Below, in pieces: positions 45,738 to 55,199 of a DNA stretch of 64,000 nt. The translations under genes were made by a program, and so were the position numbers. The notes under the pieces are model-generated. The model was not told the DNA's origin. It saw nothing but the letters and a program-made list of their open reading frames with translations, and made no database searches. The DNA comes from Ilumatobacter coccineus YM16-304 (GTDB lineage Bacteria; Actinomycetota; Acidimicrobiia; Acidimicrobiales; Ilumatobacteraceae). Location of the stretch: contig NC_020520.1 in NCBI RefSeq assembly GCF_000348785.1, forward strand, positions 4,092,001 through 4,156,000, read 5' to 3'. Numbering within the stretch: position 1 is the stretch's first letter; every line of letters begins with the position of its first letter.

Positions 45738-46103
45738 ATGGATGACCGCTCAACCGTCGCAGCACACGAGCTTCGGGAAGCGCTCGACCTCATCACCCAT
45801 CTCGGAGCACTCAACTCAGACGCTGCCATGCTGGCTGCGGTCGACAAGGCTCTCGCTGAGGGCCTCTCGGCCGAGCGGCTGATCCTCGCTATGGGCCTCG
45901 TCGGCGGCGCCTTCATGGTCAATCTGAGCGGCCAGCACATGCGCCGAATTGGCATTGACCCCCACGCCGCGGACCCCGTGCAAAAAGTCGGAGCCCTGCA
46001 CGTGATCAAGATCTGGATGCGCGACTACATCACCCGATACGAAGAGCAACGAGTTGTCGGTGACTTCATCGGTGACGTCTCGTGGCCGTCTGATTCGGCC
46101 TGA
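45738..46103 (+). CDS. Orphan helical protein
   Basis: 121 residues, mainly helical by pattern, with heptad-like hydrophobics (ELREALDLITHLGALNSDAAMLAAVDKALAEGLSAERLILAMGL) and no signal or clear domain. Two-gene arrangement with the next orphan (gap of 16 bp), so both may be made together as a pair. Function unknown. Confidence 0.5.
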   Translation: MDDRSTVAAHELREALDLITHLGALNSDAAMLAAVDKALAEGLSAERLILAMGLVGGAFMVNLSGQHMRRIGIDPHAADPVQKVGALHVIKIWMRDYITRYEEQRVVGDFIGDVSWPSDSA

Positions 46104-46119
46104 TCGCTTCAATTGCACC

Positions 46120-46686
46120 GTGACAGATTCAGCTGAGATCGACCTGTTCCTGGAGGTGCTCCGCGAAATAGAGGGCACGCGTCTCGTGAAGAGTGGTGCT
46201 CTCAGCGATGCGTTCTACGCCGCAGCAACGACCGGCATGCATGGAATCTTCTCGGTTTCCGTTCCGGACGACGACGATTTCCGCTCGTTCTTACTGGCTC
46301 TCCGCAAACTCCTTCTCCAGGGTGACCTAACAAACATCGACCGGGCTGCCAACGTCGTGCGGAAAAGACTGGGCCCCGGGGAGTTGTACGAATTCTTGAA
46401 CACCGAGCGGAGAATCTGGCGAGATCTTGCCGAAGGATCGGGACCCATGAAACTGATCATCGACGGCACCGAGTACAAGCCGAGCGATGCCTTCGATTTG
46501 TTGATCTACAGCGGGCCCTTCCACCACGATCCGGAAAAGAGACGCAAACTCGAGAGCCTCGGACCCCACGGTGCGCAACTTATCCGGCAACAGGTCAACT
46601 TCTATGTAGTCGCGCTGGTCAACTACGCCCGCGCCCTACGCCACACCATCGTCGAAGGCCGCCGCCAGGGTCTCCTGCCAACCTGA
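46120..46686 (+). CDS. Orphan protein paired with upstream helical protein
   Basis: 188 residues from the GTG at 46120 (a TTG frame start at 46054 is less likely because it overlaps the previous gene). It is soluble, with charged helices; the string FHHDPEKRRKLESLGPHGAQLIRQQVNFYVVALVNYARALRHTIVEGRRQG at the C-terminus is Arg/Lys/His-rich. No family recognised. The tight spacing to the previous gene suggests a two-component cassette of unknown type, such as toxin-antitoxin or immunity, but nothing in the sequence names it. Confidence 0.5.
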   Translation: MTDSAEIDLFLEVLREIEGTRLVKSGALSDAFYAAATTGMHGIFSVSVPDDDDFRSFLLALRKLLLQGDLTNIDRAANVVRKRLGPGELYEFLNTERRIWRDLAEGSGPMKLIIDGTEYKPSDAFDLLIYSGPFHHDPEKRRKLESLGPHGAQLIRQQVNFYVVALVNYARALRHTIVEGRRQGLLPT

Positions 46687-47073
46687 GGCGGAAGCCCGGA
46701 CCCGACGCTGGAAGGTCAACTCCGGGCTCTGCCCAAGAGACGAGCGGTCGACCGATCTCTTCCCTAGCCCGGCAGAAGCGAGCCGTAGGCACCAACTGCC
46801 TCGGTGGCGCTGGCATCGAATTCGTCGACCTGCTCTGAGCGGTTGGGATCAATGCAGCGTTGGCCCGACGCAGATTCCCTCATCCGCTCGATCGAACCAT
46901 CGCATCGACACAGTCTCGCTTCAACGTCCAGGCGTTCTGGGACACCGGGCTCTTTGGTGCCGCGCGAGGCTGACGAAGCCCGTGTCCGAACTGGGGGTTC
47001 AAGGTCATGACAATGCGGGCTTCCAAACCAGCAGGACATCCTCGCCGTCCTGGTACGCACTACAATTGTCATC
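46687..47073. other. Gene-poor stretch
   Basis: About 390 bp between two orphan genes. The open frames here overlap each other on both strands, have no ribosome sites and look like spurious reading frames. I see no tRNA, repeat or clear terminator. Confidence 0.5.
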
Positions 47074-47442
47074 ATGCTGCGAAGTGAGTTGATGCGAACG
47101 CTCCCCGCCGGAGCCCAAGAGGTCATCACTCGCATACTTCGCGACAAGGGCGTGAACGATGATTGGTCGGCAATCGGGTTCAAACGCGACGATCACGAGG
47201 TGGTCGTGTCGGTTGGCACTTCGCCAACGGAGCAATTTTTTACTTTCTCCGTGCCCGTCGACCAGTGGCCACAAGTCGAACCCTGGTGGACCCAAGGCAG
47301 CGTTTTTCCGACTGAAGAACGCGCGATGATGCCCTGCCCGGAATGCAAGGGAACAGGTGCTCGGACGCCAGGGCCAACCGGAGGGTGCATGACGTGCCTG
47401 GGGCACGGTGAAGTTCCGGAACCCCTCGAGTCTGGCTCCTGA
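47074..47442 (+). CDS. Small protein with DnaJ-like double CxxC zinc motif
   Basis: 122 residues. The C-terminal third holds CPECKGTG and CMTCLGHG (about 88-115), two CxxCxGxG-type knuckles as in the DnaJ zinc region, so it probably binds one zinc. The N-terminal part (MLRSELMRTLPAGAQEVITRIL...) is unlike DnaJ, having no J domain. Codon composition is less GC-rich than neighbours. Function unknown. Confidence 0.55.
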   Translation: MLRSELMRTLPAGAQEVITRILRDKGVNDDWSAIGFKRDDHEVVVSVGTSPTEQFFTFSVPVDQWPQVEPWWTQGSVFPTEERAMMPCPECKGTGARTPGPTGGCMTCLGHGEVPEPLESGS

Positions 47443-47592
47443 ACCTGCGAGCGCTCGCGGGTTTCGGAGCGACCGTTCGGCTTAGGCCTGCCAGGACAAC
47501 CTGGCCCTCGACTCTGGGCCGTCGGACCATGGCCTGGTGCGTCCCGAAGTGCCGATCAGGGACACCGCGAACCTGGCCTGACACGGCAGGGC

Positions 47593-48627
47593 TCAGCCGC
47601 GGCGGGCGAGCACCAGCGCGAAGTCGTCGTTGTCGTCGCTGAACACGTGCGACTCGGCTCCGAAGCCGGCCTGAGCCAACTCGACTACCAGGTCGGCGGG
47701 CCGGAACTTCGACGAGATCTCGACGCGGATCTCCTCGCCCGGAGCGAGTTCGAGGTCGAGGTCGAGACCATCGATGCGAGCGCTCATCGGCTCGTCGGCT
47801 CGCAACCGCATGTCGATACGTCGCTGGCGGCCGTCCCAGAAGGGGACGTAGCCGAAGTTGCCGACGTCCAGGTTGCCGTCGTAGGTGGCGTTGATGTTGG
47901 TGAGCGCGTTGCGGATGAACGCTTCGGTGACGCCCTGTGAATCGTCGTAGGCGTCGATCAGCCGATCGATCGGCTTGACCTGATCGATGCCGAGCAGCAC
48001 CCAGTCGCCGGGTTGCAACACGTCGGACAATGCTCCGAGGAAGGCGCGCCGTTCTTCGACGTAGAAGTTGCCGATCGTGCCACCGAGGAAGGCGACCAGC
48101 CGCGGTCCGTCGGCGCCGACCTGGCCGAGGCGGCTCAGGTGCCTGGTGAAGTCGCCGACCACCGGCTCGACCTCGATCTCGGGGTGCCGCTCGGCGAGCA
48201 TGTCGGCCGCGTCGAGCAGCGTCTGTTCGCTCACGTCGAGCGGCACGAACCGCTCGATCAGGCCGTGTGCGGCGAACGCGTCGAGCATGTTGCGCGTCTT
48301 GTCGCTCGTCCCCGATCCGAGCTCGACGACGGTCGTCGCCTCGGTGATCTCGGCGATCGCCGTGGAGTTGGCCTCGAGGATCGACCGCTCGGCTTCGGTC
48401 TGGTAGTACTCGGGCAGCCGCGTGATCTCGGAGAACAACTCGCTGCCGCGATCGTCGTAGAGCCAGCGCGGTGGAATGGTCCGCGGGAGCCGCGTCAGCG
48501 CCTGACGGAGTTCGAGAGCGATGGGGTCGAGGTCGTTCACGTTCGGCGAGCCCGTCGATGTCGTCGCCGACGCGGTCGTCGACGTGGCGGATGAAGTGGG
48601 GGACGTGGATGAGAAGTCAGAGGTCAT
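47593..48627 (-). CDS. egtD: L-histidine N-alpha-methyltransferase EgtD
   Basis: A 344-residue enzyme that trimethylates histidine to hercynine, the first step of ergothioneine synthesis. It has the family start PPRWLYDDRGSELFSEITRLPEYY, SAM motif VVELGSGTSDKTRN (about 99-112), FLGGTIGNFYVEER and FNDDFALVL-like end (DDNDDFALVL). A Ser/Thr-rich leader of about 30 residues precedes the domain. Its ATG overlaps the egtB stop by 4 bp (ATGA), so the pair is translationally coupled. Confidence 0.93.
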   Translation of the reverse strand: MTSDFSSTSPTSSATSTTASATTSTGSPNVNDLDPIALELRQALTRLPRTIPPRWLYDDRGSELFSEITRLPEYYQTEAERSILEANSTAIAEITEATTVVELGSGTSDKTRNMLDAFAAHGLIERFVPLDVSEQTLLDAADMLAERHPEIEVEPVVGDFTRHLSRLGQVGADGPRLVAFLGGTIGNFYVEERRAFLGALSDVLQPGDWVLLGIDQVKPIDRLIDAYDDSQGVTEAFIRNALTNINATYDGNLDVGNFGYVPFWDGRQRRIDMRLRADEPMSARIDGLDLDLELAPGEEIRVEISSKFRPADLVVELAQAGFGAESHVFSDDNDDFALVLARRG

Positions 48628-49961
48628 GATGCGTCCTTTGCGAGTCGGAGCCCGCCGAGATGCCAGCGGGTGTGCGGATGGAAGAAGTTGCGGTAGGTCA
48701 CCCGGGTGTGGCCGGGCGGAGTGAGCGCTCCCCCGCCGCGCAGCACCTGTTGGCCCGACATGAACTTGCCGTTGTATTCACCGATCGCGCCGACCGCCGG
48801 AGCGAACCCCGGGTACGGCTCGTAGGCCGACGACGTCCATTCCCAGCAGTCACCGAACAGCTGACGCAGCCGGCCGTTGCGTGGCCCAGCGGCACGGGGG
48901 TGGAACGTCGAGTCGGCGCTCGTGTCGAGGCAACCGCGTTCGACGGCCGACGGGTCGAGTTCGAGTTGTCGGGCGGCGGCGACCTCCCACTCGAACTCGG
49001 TCGGCAGGCGGGCACCCGCCCATGAGGCGAACGCGTCGGCCTCGTAGTGCGACACGTGACAGACGGGTTCGTGCGGGTCGACGTCGCGCAGACCGGTGAG
49101 CGTGTGGATCCACCAGGCATCAGGATCGTCGGGGTCGGGTCGCCAGTAGAGCGGTGCGTTCCACCCGTCGCTCTGCGCTCGGGCCCACCCGTCGGACTTC
49201 CAGAACTCGGGGCGTTCGTAGCCACCGTCGGCGATGAACTCGAGCCACTCCCCCGCCGTGACCAGCCGGTCGGCCAGTCGGAAGTCGTAGACGCGCACTT
49301 CATGACGTGGGCCTTCGCTGTCGAACATGAAGCCGTCGGCGAGGCGGCCGACATCACCGAACGAGCGGCCGACTTCGGCGATGCCACCCGAGAACTCGAC
49401 GAAGTCGGCAGCGCCCGGATCGTCGGCGGGCGGGACGACCACGTCGGAGTAGGCGGGGCCGACCGCCGGGTTCATCGAGAGGACGTGCTTGATGTCGACG
49501 AGGAGGAGCTCCTGGTGCTGTTCTTCGTGGTGCGTGCCGAGCACCATCGTGTCGAGCAGTTGCGGCGAGACGTCGCCCGTGCTCAACAGCTCGGCCATCT
49601 CCTTGTCGACGCTGGCGCGGTACTCGGCGACCGCAGCCGACGACGGCCGCGTGACGAGCCCGCGGTTCGGACGCGGATGCCGCGCACCGACCGCTTCGTA
49701 GTAGCTGTTGTACAGAAATCGGTACTCGGGGAGATCCCAGTGGCGTCCCGAGGTGCCGTCGGCCCCCAGCACGAACTCGGCGAAGAACCAGGTGGTGTGC
49801 GCCCGGTGCCACTTGGTCGGGCTCACGTCGGGCATCGACTGCACCATCTGGTCCTCGGCCGACAGCGGCGCAGCCAGGCGCTCGGTGCGTTCGCGCACGG
49901 TCGCATAGCGCTGCGCGAAGGCCGCGAGGTCGGCGTCGGGGTCAGAACTGGAGCGTTCCAT
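48624..49961 (-). CDS. egtB: EgtB, hercynine oxygenase / sulfoxide synthase
   Basis: A 445-residue non-heme iron enzyme that joins hercynine and a thiol to give a sulfoxide on the way to ergothioneine. The N-terminal DinB-like part has the iron ligands HRAH (about 50) and HHEEQHQELLL (about 143, HxxxHxE). The C-terminal FGE/sulfatase-modifying domain shows RLPTEFEWE and QVLRGGG. Whether its thiol is gamma-glutamylcysteine or cysteine cannot be told. egtD follows directly. No egtA, egtC or egtE is adjacent; the next gene is fhs, divergent. Confidence 0.93.
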   Translation of the reverse strand: MERSSSDPDADLAAFAQRYATVRERTERLAAPLSAEDQMVQSMPDVSPTKWHRAHTTWFFAEFVLGADGTSGRHWDLPEYRFLYNSYYEAVGARHPRPNRGLVTRPSSAAVAEYRASVDKEMAELLSTGDVSPQLLDTMVLGTHHEEQHQELLLVDIKHVLSMNPAVGPAYSDVVVPPADDPGAADFVEFSGGIAEVGRSFGDVGRLADGFMFDSEGPRHEVRVYDFRLADRLVTAGEWLEFIADGGYERPEFWKSDGWARAQSDGWNAPLYWRPDPDDPDAWWIHTLTGLRDVDPHEPVCHVSHYEADAFASWAGARLPTEFEWEVAAARQLELDPSAVERGCLDTSADSTFHPRAAGPRNGRLRQLFGDCWEWTSSAYEPYPGFAPAVGAIGEYNGKFMSGQQVLRGGGALTPPGHTRVTYRNFFHPHTRWHLGGLRLAKDAS

Positions 49962-50176
49962 GTGGATATCCAACACCAGAACTGTCGTCGATGTTCCGCG
50001 ATCCGGCCAACTGTCGGTGAACACGAGCAGACCATCTGTTGCGCCGCCCGTCCAACACACCGCAGCGTCGCCCGCCCGCCCCGGCGTCGTTCTGTACTCT
50101 CAAACGAGATCCACCACGTGGACCTCCCCCCATCGACCGTGCCGCTCTCGTCGACGCCGGCGCGCAAAGGAGCACC

Positions 50177-51874
50177 ATGAGCTTTCCGTCCGATCTCGAC
50201 ATCGCCGGTCGAGCGATGCTGCAACCGCTCACCGAGATCGCGGAAGGTGCCGGAATCCCCTTGCAACATCTGGAGCCGTACGGCTCGGGTGCCGCCAAGG
50301 TCCGACTCGAGGCCATCGACGAGATGGGTGACCGCCCACCGGCGAAGTACGTGGTGGTGTCGGCGATCACGCCGACACCGCTCGGGGAGGGCAAGACCAC
50401 GACAGCCGTCGGACTCGGGATGGGCTTCAGCCACATCGGCAAGCGCGGCGTCATCGCCATCCGCCAACCGTCGATGGGCCCGACGTTCGGCATCAAGGGC
50501 GGCGCTGCCGGCGGCGGCTACAGCCAGGTCGTGCCCATGGAACTCCTCAACCTGCACCTCACGGGCGACATGCACGCCGTGACCGCCGCACACAACATGT
50601 GCTCGGCCGCACTCGACGCGCATCTGTATCACGGCAACGAGTCGGGCCTCGACCTCCACCGCATCACGTGGCGGCGGGTCCTCGACGTCAACGATCGCTC
50701 GCTGCGCAACGCCGTGATCGGCCTCGGCGGCCGGCTCGACGGCGTGCCCCGCGAAAGCGGTTTCGACATCACCGCCGCATCCGAAGTCATGGCGACCCTC
50801 GCGCTCTGCACCTCGCTCCAGGATCTGCGTGAACGGCTCGGCCGCATCGTCGTCGGCTACACCACGGCCGGCACGCCGGTCACCGCCGAAGAGTTGAAGG
50901 TCGCGGGCGCGATGGCGGTCATCCTGCGCGAGGCCATCAAACCCAACCTCATGCAGACCCTCGAGAACACACCGGCGCTCGTCCACACCGGCCCGTTCGG
51001 CAACATCGCCACCGGCAACAGCTCGATCGTCGCCGACCGTCTGGGCATCCGCATGGGCGACTACCTCATCACCGAAGCCGGTTTCGGTGCCGACATGGGA
51101 GCCGAACGGTTCTTCAACATCAAGTGTCGGGCCTCCGGACTCGCCCCCGATGCCGCGGTGCTGGTGGCGACCGTTCGCGGCCTCAAGGCACACTCCGGCA
51201 ACCACCGGATCATCGCCGGCCGTCCGCTCCCCGACGCGATCTTGGACGAGAACCCCGACGAGGTCCACCAGGGCGGCGACAACCTCCGCAAGCAGCTGGA
51301 GAACATGCGCATCCACGGGTGCACGCCGGTCGTGGCGATCAACGCGTTCCCCGGCGACCACGACCGCGACATCGCCGCCATCAGAGAGATCGCCGAGGAG
51401 TACGACGCTCGATCAGCCGTGTCGACCCACTTCACCGACGGCGGCGCCGGTGCCACCGAGTTGGCGCATGCCGTTGCCGAAGCCAGCGAAGAGGAGAGCC
51501 GGTTCGAGGTGCTCTACCCCGACGACATGAGCTTGCGCGACAAGATCACGACCGTCGCGCAGAAGGTGTACGGCGCCGACGGTGCCGAGTTCTCCCCGGC
51601 CGCCGCGAAGCAACTCGACAGCTACGAGGCGAACGGCTTCGGCAACCTGCCGGTGTGCATCGCCAAGACACACCTGTCGCTCAGCCACGACGCGTCGCTC
51701 AAGGGAGCACCGACCGGGTGGACGCTCCCGGTCCGAGAAGTTCGAGCATCGGTCGGCGCCGGGTTCGTCTACCCGATCTGTGGCGACATGCGCACGATGC
51801 CCGGCCTCGGCAAGTCACCGGCACTCCAACACATCGACATCGATGCCGACGGCGAGATCGTCGGCCTCAGCTGA
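50177..51874 (+). CDS. fhs: Formate--tetrahydrofolate ligase
   Basis: A 565-residue enzyme that makes 10-formyl-tetrahydrofolate from formate, ATP and tetrahydrofolate. The ATP-binding loop TPLGEGKTTTAVGLG (about 68-82) and the family strings RQPSMGPTFGIKGGAAGGGYSQVVPM and NLHLTGDMHAVTAAHN are intact, as are GDMRTMPGLG at the C-terminus. Ribosome site AAAGGAG lies 5 bases before the ATG. The gene converges on an MFS transporter gene. It feeds one-carbon metabolism for purine and methionine synthesis. Confidence 0.96.
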   Translation: MSFPSDLDIAGRAMLQPLTEIAEGAGIPLQHLEPYGSGAAKVRLEAIDEMGDRPPAKYVVVSAITPTPLGEGKTTTAVGLGMGFSHIGKRGVIAIRQPSMGPTFGIKGGAAGGGYSQVVPMELLNLHLTGDMHAVTAAHNMCSAALDAHLYHGNESGLDLHRITWRRVLDVNDRSLRNAVIGLGGRLDGVPRESGFDITAASEVMATLALCTSLQDLRERLGRIVVGYTTAGTPVTAEELKVAGAMAVILREAIKPNLMQTLENTPALVHTGPFGNIATGNSSIVADRLGIRMGDYLITEAGFGADMGAERFFNIKCRASGLAPDAAVLVATVRGLKAHSGNHRIIAGRPLPDAILDENPDEVHQGGDNLRKQLENMRIHGCTPVVAINAFPGDHDRDIAAIREIAEEYDARSAVSTHFTDGGAGATELAHAVAEASEEESRFEVLYPDDMSLRDKITTVAQKVYGADGAEFSPAAAKQLDSYEANGFGNLPVCIAKTHLSLSHDASLKGAPTGWTLPVREVRASVGAGFVYPICGDMRTMPGLGKSPALQHIDIDADGEIVGLS

Positions 51875-51964
51875 CCGTCGACCGCGTCGGCTTCCCGACC
51901 GCACGTCTGGATTGCAGTCGCGACTCCTCGGCGGTCGGCGTGGCCTCCCCCGCCACGGCGACCA

Positions 51965-53341
51965 TCACGGACCCGTGATCGGCGACTCGGGCGGCATGTC
52001 GTGCGGGTCGGCGTCGTTCGCCGAGTCGATGACCGCTCGGGTGAACGCCGTCGGGTGCCGCTCGTGGTCGACGCCGTCGAGGTGTGGGTGGCGACGCGAC
52101 GTGACGTGACGGCCCGCAGCGAGCTTGGTCACCTGTCGCATCGGTGCCGTGATCAGGCCGAACGCCAACGCACCCGCGCGTGACGGGAACGGCACGAACG
52201 CTCCCTGTCGTTCCATCGGCAACGCCGACTTTGCGAGGAGGCGCCAGGCCAGGTACACGACCAGCACCATGAACACCGATCCCAGCGACCAGAAGAACCA
52301 CTGCGGCCCGAACGCCGACATGAGCGACGCGCCGACCAGCGGGCCGATCAGCGCTCCGGTGCCGTTGATGCGTACGAGCGTCGCCGACGCCCCCATGGTC
52401 TTCGCCTCGGGTGTCCAGTCGAGGGTGTACGAGATGACCAGCGAGTAGAGCGGAAACATCGTGCCGCCGAGCGCGATCATCAACATCGGCACCAAGATGC
52501 TCTGCTCGGCCACGACGAGCAGCGCTCCGCACACGCCCGAGGCCACGAGCGCCACGCCGAAGATGACCGAGCGACGCGACACGAGGTCGGACAGGCGTCC
52601 GATCGGCCACTGAAAGATGATCGCACCGATCGTGGGCGCGACGAGGAAGAAGCCGGTGCGTTCGAGGCTCAAGCCGATCGCCGTCGCGTACACGGCTCCG
52701 AGTCCGAACACCATGCCCGCAGCGGCTCCCGACATCAGTGACCCGAGCACGCCGGTGGGCACGGTGCGGATCAGTTCGCGTACCGACACCCCTTCGGGCA
52801 GCAACACCTGCGGAGCTCGTGTGGTGGCGGCGAGGGTGATCGGAACGAGCGACATCGAGACCAGCACCGACGCGACCACGAAGAGCCGGAACCCGCTCGG
52901 GTCGGCGAGCGCCACGAGGTACTGGCCGGCGCCGAGGCCGCCCATCGACACGATCATGTAGATGGCGAGCGTGCGTCCCCGGTTCGACGCGTCGGACATC
53001 GCACCGAGCCACGACTCGATCACGATGTACAGGCCGGCCATGCAGAAGCCGAAGATGAAGCGCATGATCGCCCAACTGAGGGGCAACACCGACACGGCGT
53101 GCATGAGCACGGCGCTCGACGCCGTCGACGCGAGCCCGGCGAAAACTCTGATGTGCCCGACCGACGGGATGAGTTTGACGACGATGCTCGGCGCCAGCAG
53201 GAACCCGGCGAAGTAGGCCGCCATGACCACACCCGTCACGACCACGCTGAAGCCTTCGGTTCCCGACCTGATGCCGATGACCGCACCGTTGAGACCGTTG
53301 CCGACCATCATCAAGCCGAGACCGGCGAAGAGCGCCCACAT
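51965..53341 (-). CDS. MFS transporter
   Basis: 458 residues, about 12 helices, opening MWALFAGLGLMMVGNGLNGAV. The YcaD-like layout has IESWLGAMSDASNRGR in the first half and PIGRLSDLVSRRSVIFG in the central loop, with a long hydrophilic C-terminal tail (about 50 residues, Arg/His/Asp). ATG at 53341 was chosen since in-frame text before it is not membrane-like. Transport substrate unknown. It converges with fhs. Confidence 0.85.
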   Translation of the reverse strand: MWALFAGLGLMMVGNGLNGAVIGIRSGTEGFSVVVTGVVMAAYFAGFLLAPSIVVKLIPSVGHIRVFAGLASTASSAVLMHAVSVLPLSWAIMRFIFGFCMAGLYIVIESWLGAMSDASNRGRTLAIYMIVSMGGLGAGQYLVALADPSGFRLFVVASVLVSMSLVPITLAATTRAPQVLLPEGVSVRELIRTVPTGVLGSLMSGAAAGMVFGLGAVYATAIGLSLERTGFFLVAPTIGAIIFQWPIGRLSDLVSRRSVIFGVALVASGVCGALLVVAEQSILVPMLMIALGGTMFPLYSLVISYTLDWTPEAKTMGASATLVRINGTGALIGPLVGASLMSAFGPQWFFWSLGSVFMVLVVYLAWRLLAKSALPMERQGAFVPFPSRAGALAFGLITAPMRQVTKLAAGRHVTSRRHPHLDGVDHERHPTAFTRAVIDSANDADPHDMPPESPITGP

Positions 53342-53581
53342 CCCGCCGAACGACGGGCGCGGCGGTGCGGTGGCGAAATCGCTCGCGGTCGCCGCGGTGT
53401 GTGCAGTTCGGTGGACGTCTGAGGCAGGCAGAAGGCGAAATACTATCTCTGCGCTGCGGCGCGGTGGAGGTGGTGACGGTGCCAGGACGTCGGAAACGGC
53501 AGCTTCGCGTCCTTGATGATTTCGTGAGATCTTGACGAGTTCTTGACTCCGCGTCCGGACCTGTCTCGCCGATACGCGAGG

Positions 53582-55198
53582 GTGACCCTTGTCGAAGCTG
53601 CTCCGGCCGTGTTGACCCGGCCCGACGCCGTGCGGTTCCTGCAGCGCGCCACGTTCGGTGGCACGCCCGCCGAGGTCGATCACCTCCTGTCGGTCGGGAT
53701 CGATGCGTGGCTCGACGACCAGTTCTCGCGCACCCCCGCCCAGACACACCACGCTCGACGCGTCGCCGGCGTGCGGTTCCACTCGTCGATCTGGCAGAGC
53801 TACCTCTCGGATGCGGATCAACTCCGCAAGCGGGTCGCCTACGCCCTCTCGCAGATCCTCGTGGCCTCCGACGCCGAACTCAACGACCGCGAGGTCGCTG
53901 TCTACGCCGACATCCTCGAACAGCACTGCTTCGGCACGTATCGGGAGCTTCTCGAGGCGGTGACCCGATCGTCGGCGATGGGCAACTACCTCACCTACAA
54001 CCGCAATCGCCGCGCCGACGAGCGACGCGGGACGGTGCCCGACGAGAACTACGCCCGCGAAGTGATGCAGTTGTTCTCGATCGGTCTGTGGGAACTGCAC
54101 CAAGACGGCACGCGCAAGACCGACGGGGCCGGCCAGCCGATCCCGACCTACGACACCGACGACATCCTCGGACTTGCTCGCGTCTTCACCGGCTTCGTCG
54201 CCGTGCAGATCGACGACGACATGAATCGATTCGCACTGCCGATGCTGTCGACCGGCGAGTACGCCGAGCGCTATCACGAGACCGGTGCCAAGCGGTTTCT
54301 CGGTACGACCATTCCGGCCAGCGAGACGCGAACCCTCGACGAGAGCCTTGCGATCGCGCTCGACACGCTCGCCGACCACCCCAACGTCGGGCCGTTCATC
54401 TGCCACCAACTGATCCAGCGTCTCGTCACGTCGAACCCTTCGCCCGCCTACATCGGCCGGTGCGCCGCGGTGTTCGCCGACAACGGATCGGGCCAACGCG
54501 GTGATCTCGCCGCCGTCGTGCGCGCGATCCTGACCGACGACGACGCCTGGCCGGCCACCCCTGACCCGTCGTTCGGCAAGCTCCGCGAACCCACGCTGCG
54601 CTTCACCGTGCTCGCCCGAGCGCTCGGTGTCGAGTCGACACATCTTCCGTGGATCCTCGACAACCTCGGCGACCAGTCGACCGAACTCTCGCAGCAGCCG
54701 TTCGACGCACCGTCGGTGTTCAACTTCTACCGACCCGGCTACGTGCCGCCGCAGTCGGCGATCGGCGACGCCGGACTCGCGTCACCCGAGATGCAGTTGG
54801 CGAACGAGACGACCGCCATCGGCTGGGTCAACTTCCTCGCTCGCTTCCTGCGCCGCCCGCCCGGACGCACCTACAACCGAGACAGCCCCGAGGAATACCG
54901 AGTCCAGATCTTCTTCGACGTCGACGACCTGCTCGCCATGGTCGACTCCAAGTCGGTGACCCAGAGTGAGGCGGGCGAGTTGGTCGACGAGCTCGCGGCC
55001 CGGCTGTGCCCCGCCGGCCTGTCGACAGCCGTGCGCGACATCGTGGTCCGCCGAGTGATCGAGATCTACGACGAGAACTACGACGCCGACCGCACGGAGG
55101 ACTACCACGTCCGCCGTCGCTCCGACGTCCACCTCGACCGCGTGATGGGCGCCGCCATGATGATCGCCGCCTCCACCGACTTCCTGTGGGAGCGCTGA
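53582..55198 (+). CDS. DUF1800 family protein
   Basis: About 538 residues from the GTG at 53582 (a TTG at 53543 would add 13). It has family text LQRATFGGTPAEVDHLLSVG near the start, WQSYLSDADQLRKRVAYALSQILV and NYAREVMQLFSIGLWELHQDG in the middle. No signal peptide is obvious. DUF1800 proteins of Planctomycetes, Acidobacteria and some actinobacteria are always found with a DUF1501 partner; it begins 1 bp after the DUF1800 stop here. Function is unknown; secreted or envelope hydrolase roles have been proposed for DUF1501. Confidence 0.9.
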   Translation: MTLVEAAPAVLTRPDAVRFLQRATFGGTPAEVDHLLSVGIDAWLDDQFSRTPAQTHHARRVAGVRFHSSIWQSYLSDADQLRKRVAYALSQILVASDAELNDREVAVYADILEQHCFGTYRELLEAVTRSSAMGNYLTYNRNRRADERRGTVPDENYAREVMQLFSIGLWELHQDGTRKTDGAGQPIPTYDTDDILGLARVFTGFVAVQIDDDMNRFALPMLSTGEYAERYHETGAKRFLGTTIPASETRTLDESLAIALDTLADHPNVGPFICHQLIQRLVTSNPSPAYIGRCAAVFADNGSGQRGDLAAVVRAILTDDDAWPATPDPSFGKLREPTLRFTVLARALGVESTHLPWILDNLGDQSTELSQQPFDAPSVFNFYRPGYVPPQSAIGDAGLASPEMQLANETTAIGWVNFLARFLRRPPGRTYNRDSPEEYRVQIFFDVDDLLAMVDSKSVTQSEAGELVDELAARLCPAGLSTAVRDIVVRRVIEIYDENYDADRTEDYHVRRRSDVHLDRVMGAAMMIAASTDFLWER

Positions 55199-55199
55199 G

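Noticed and set aside
46764-47183. Minus-strand 139-residue ORF in the gene-poor stretch
   Set aside because: It overlaps the CxxC protein gene on the other strand, has no ribosome site and no recognisable domain.
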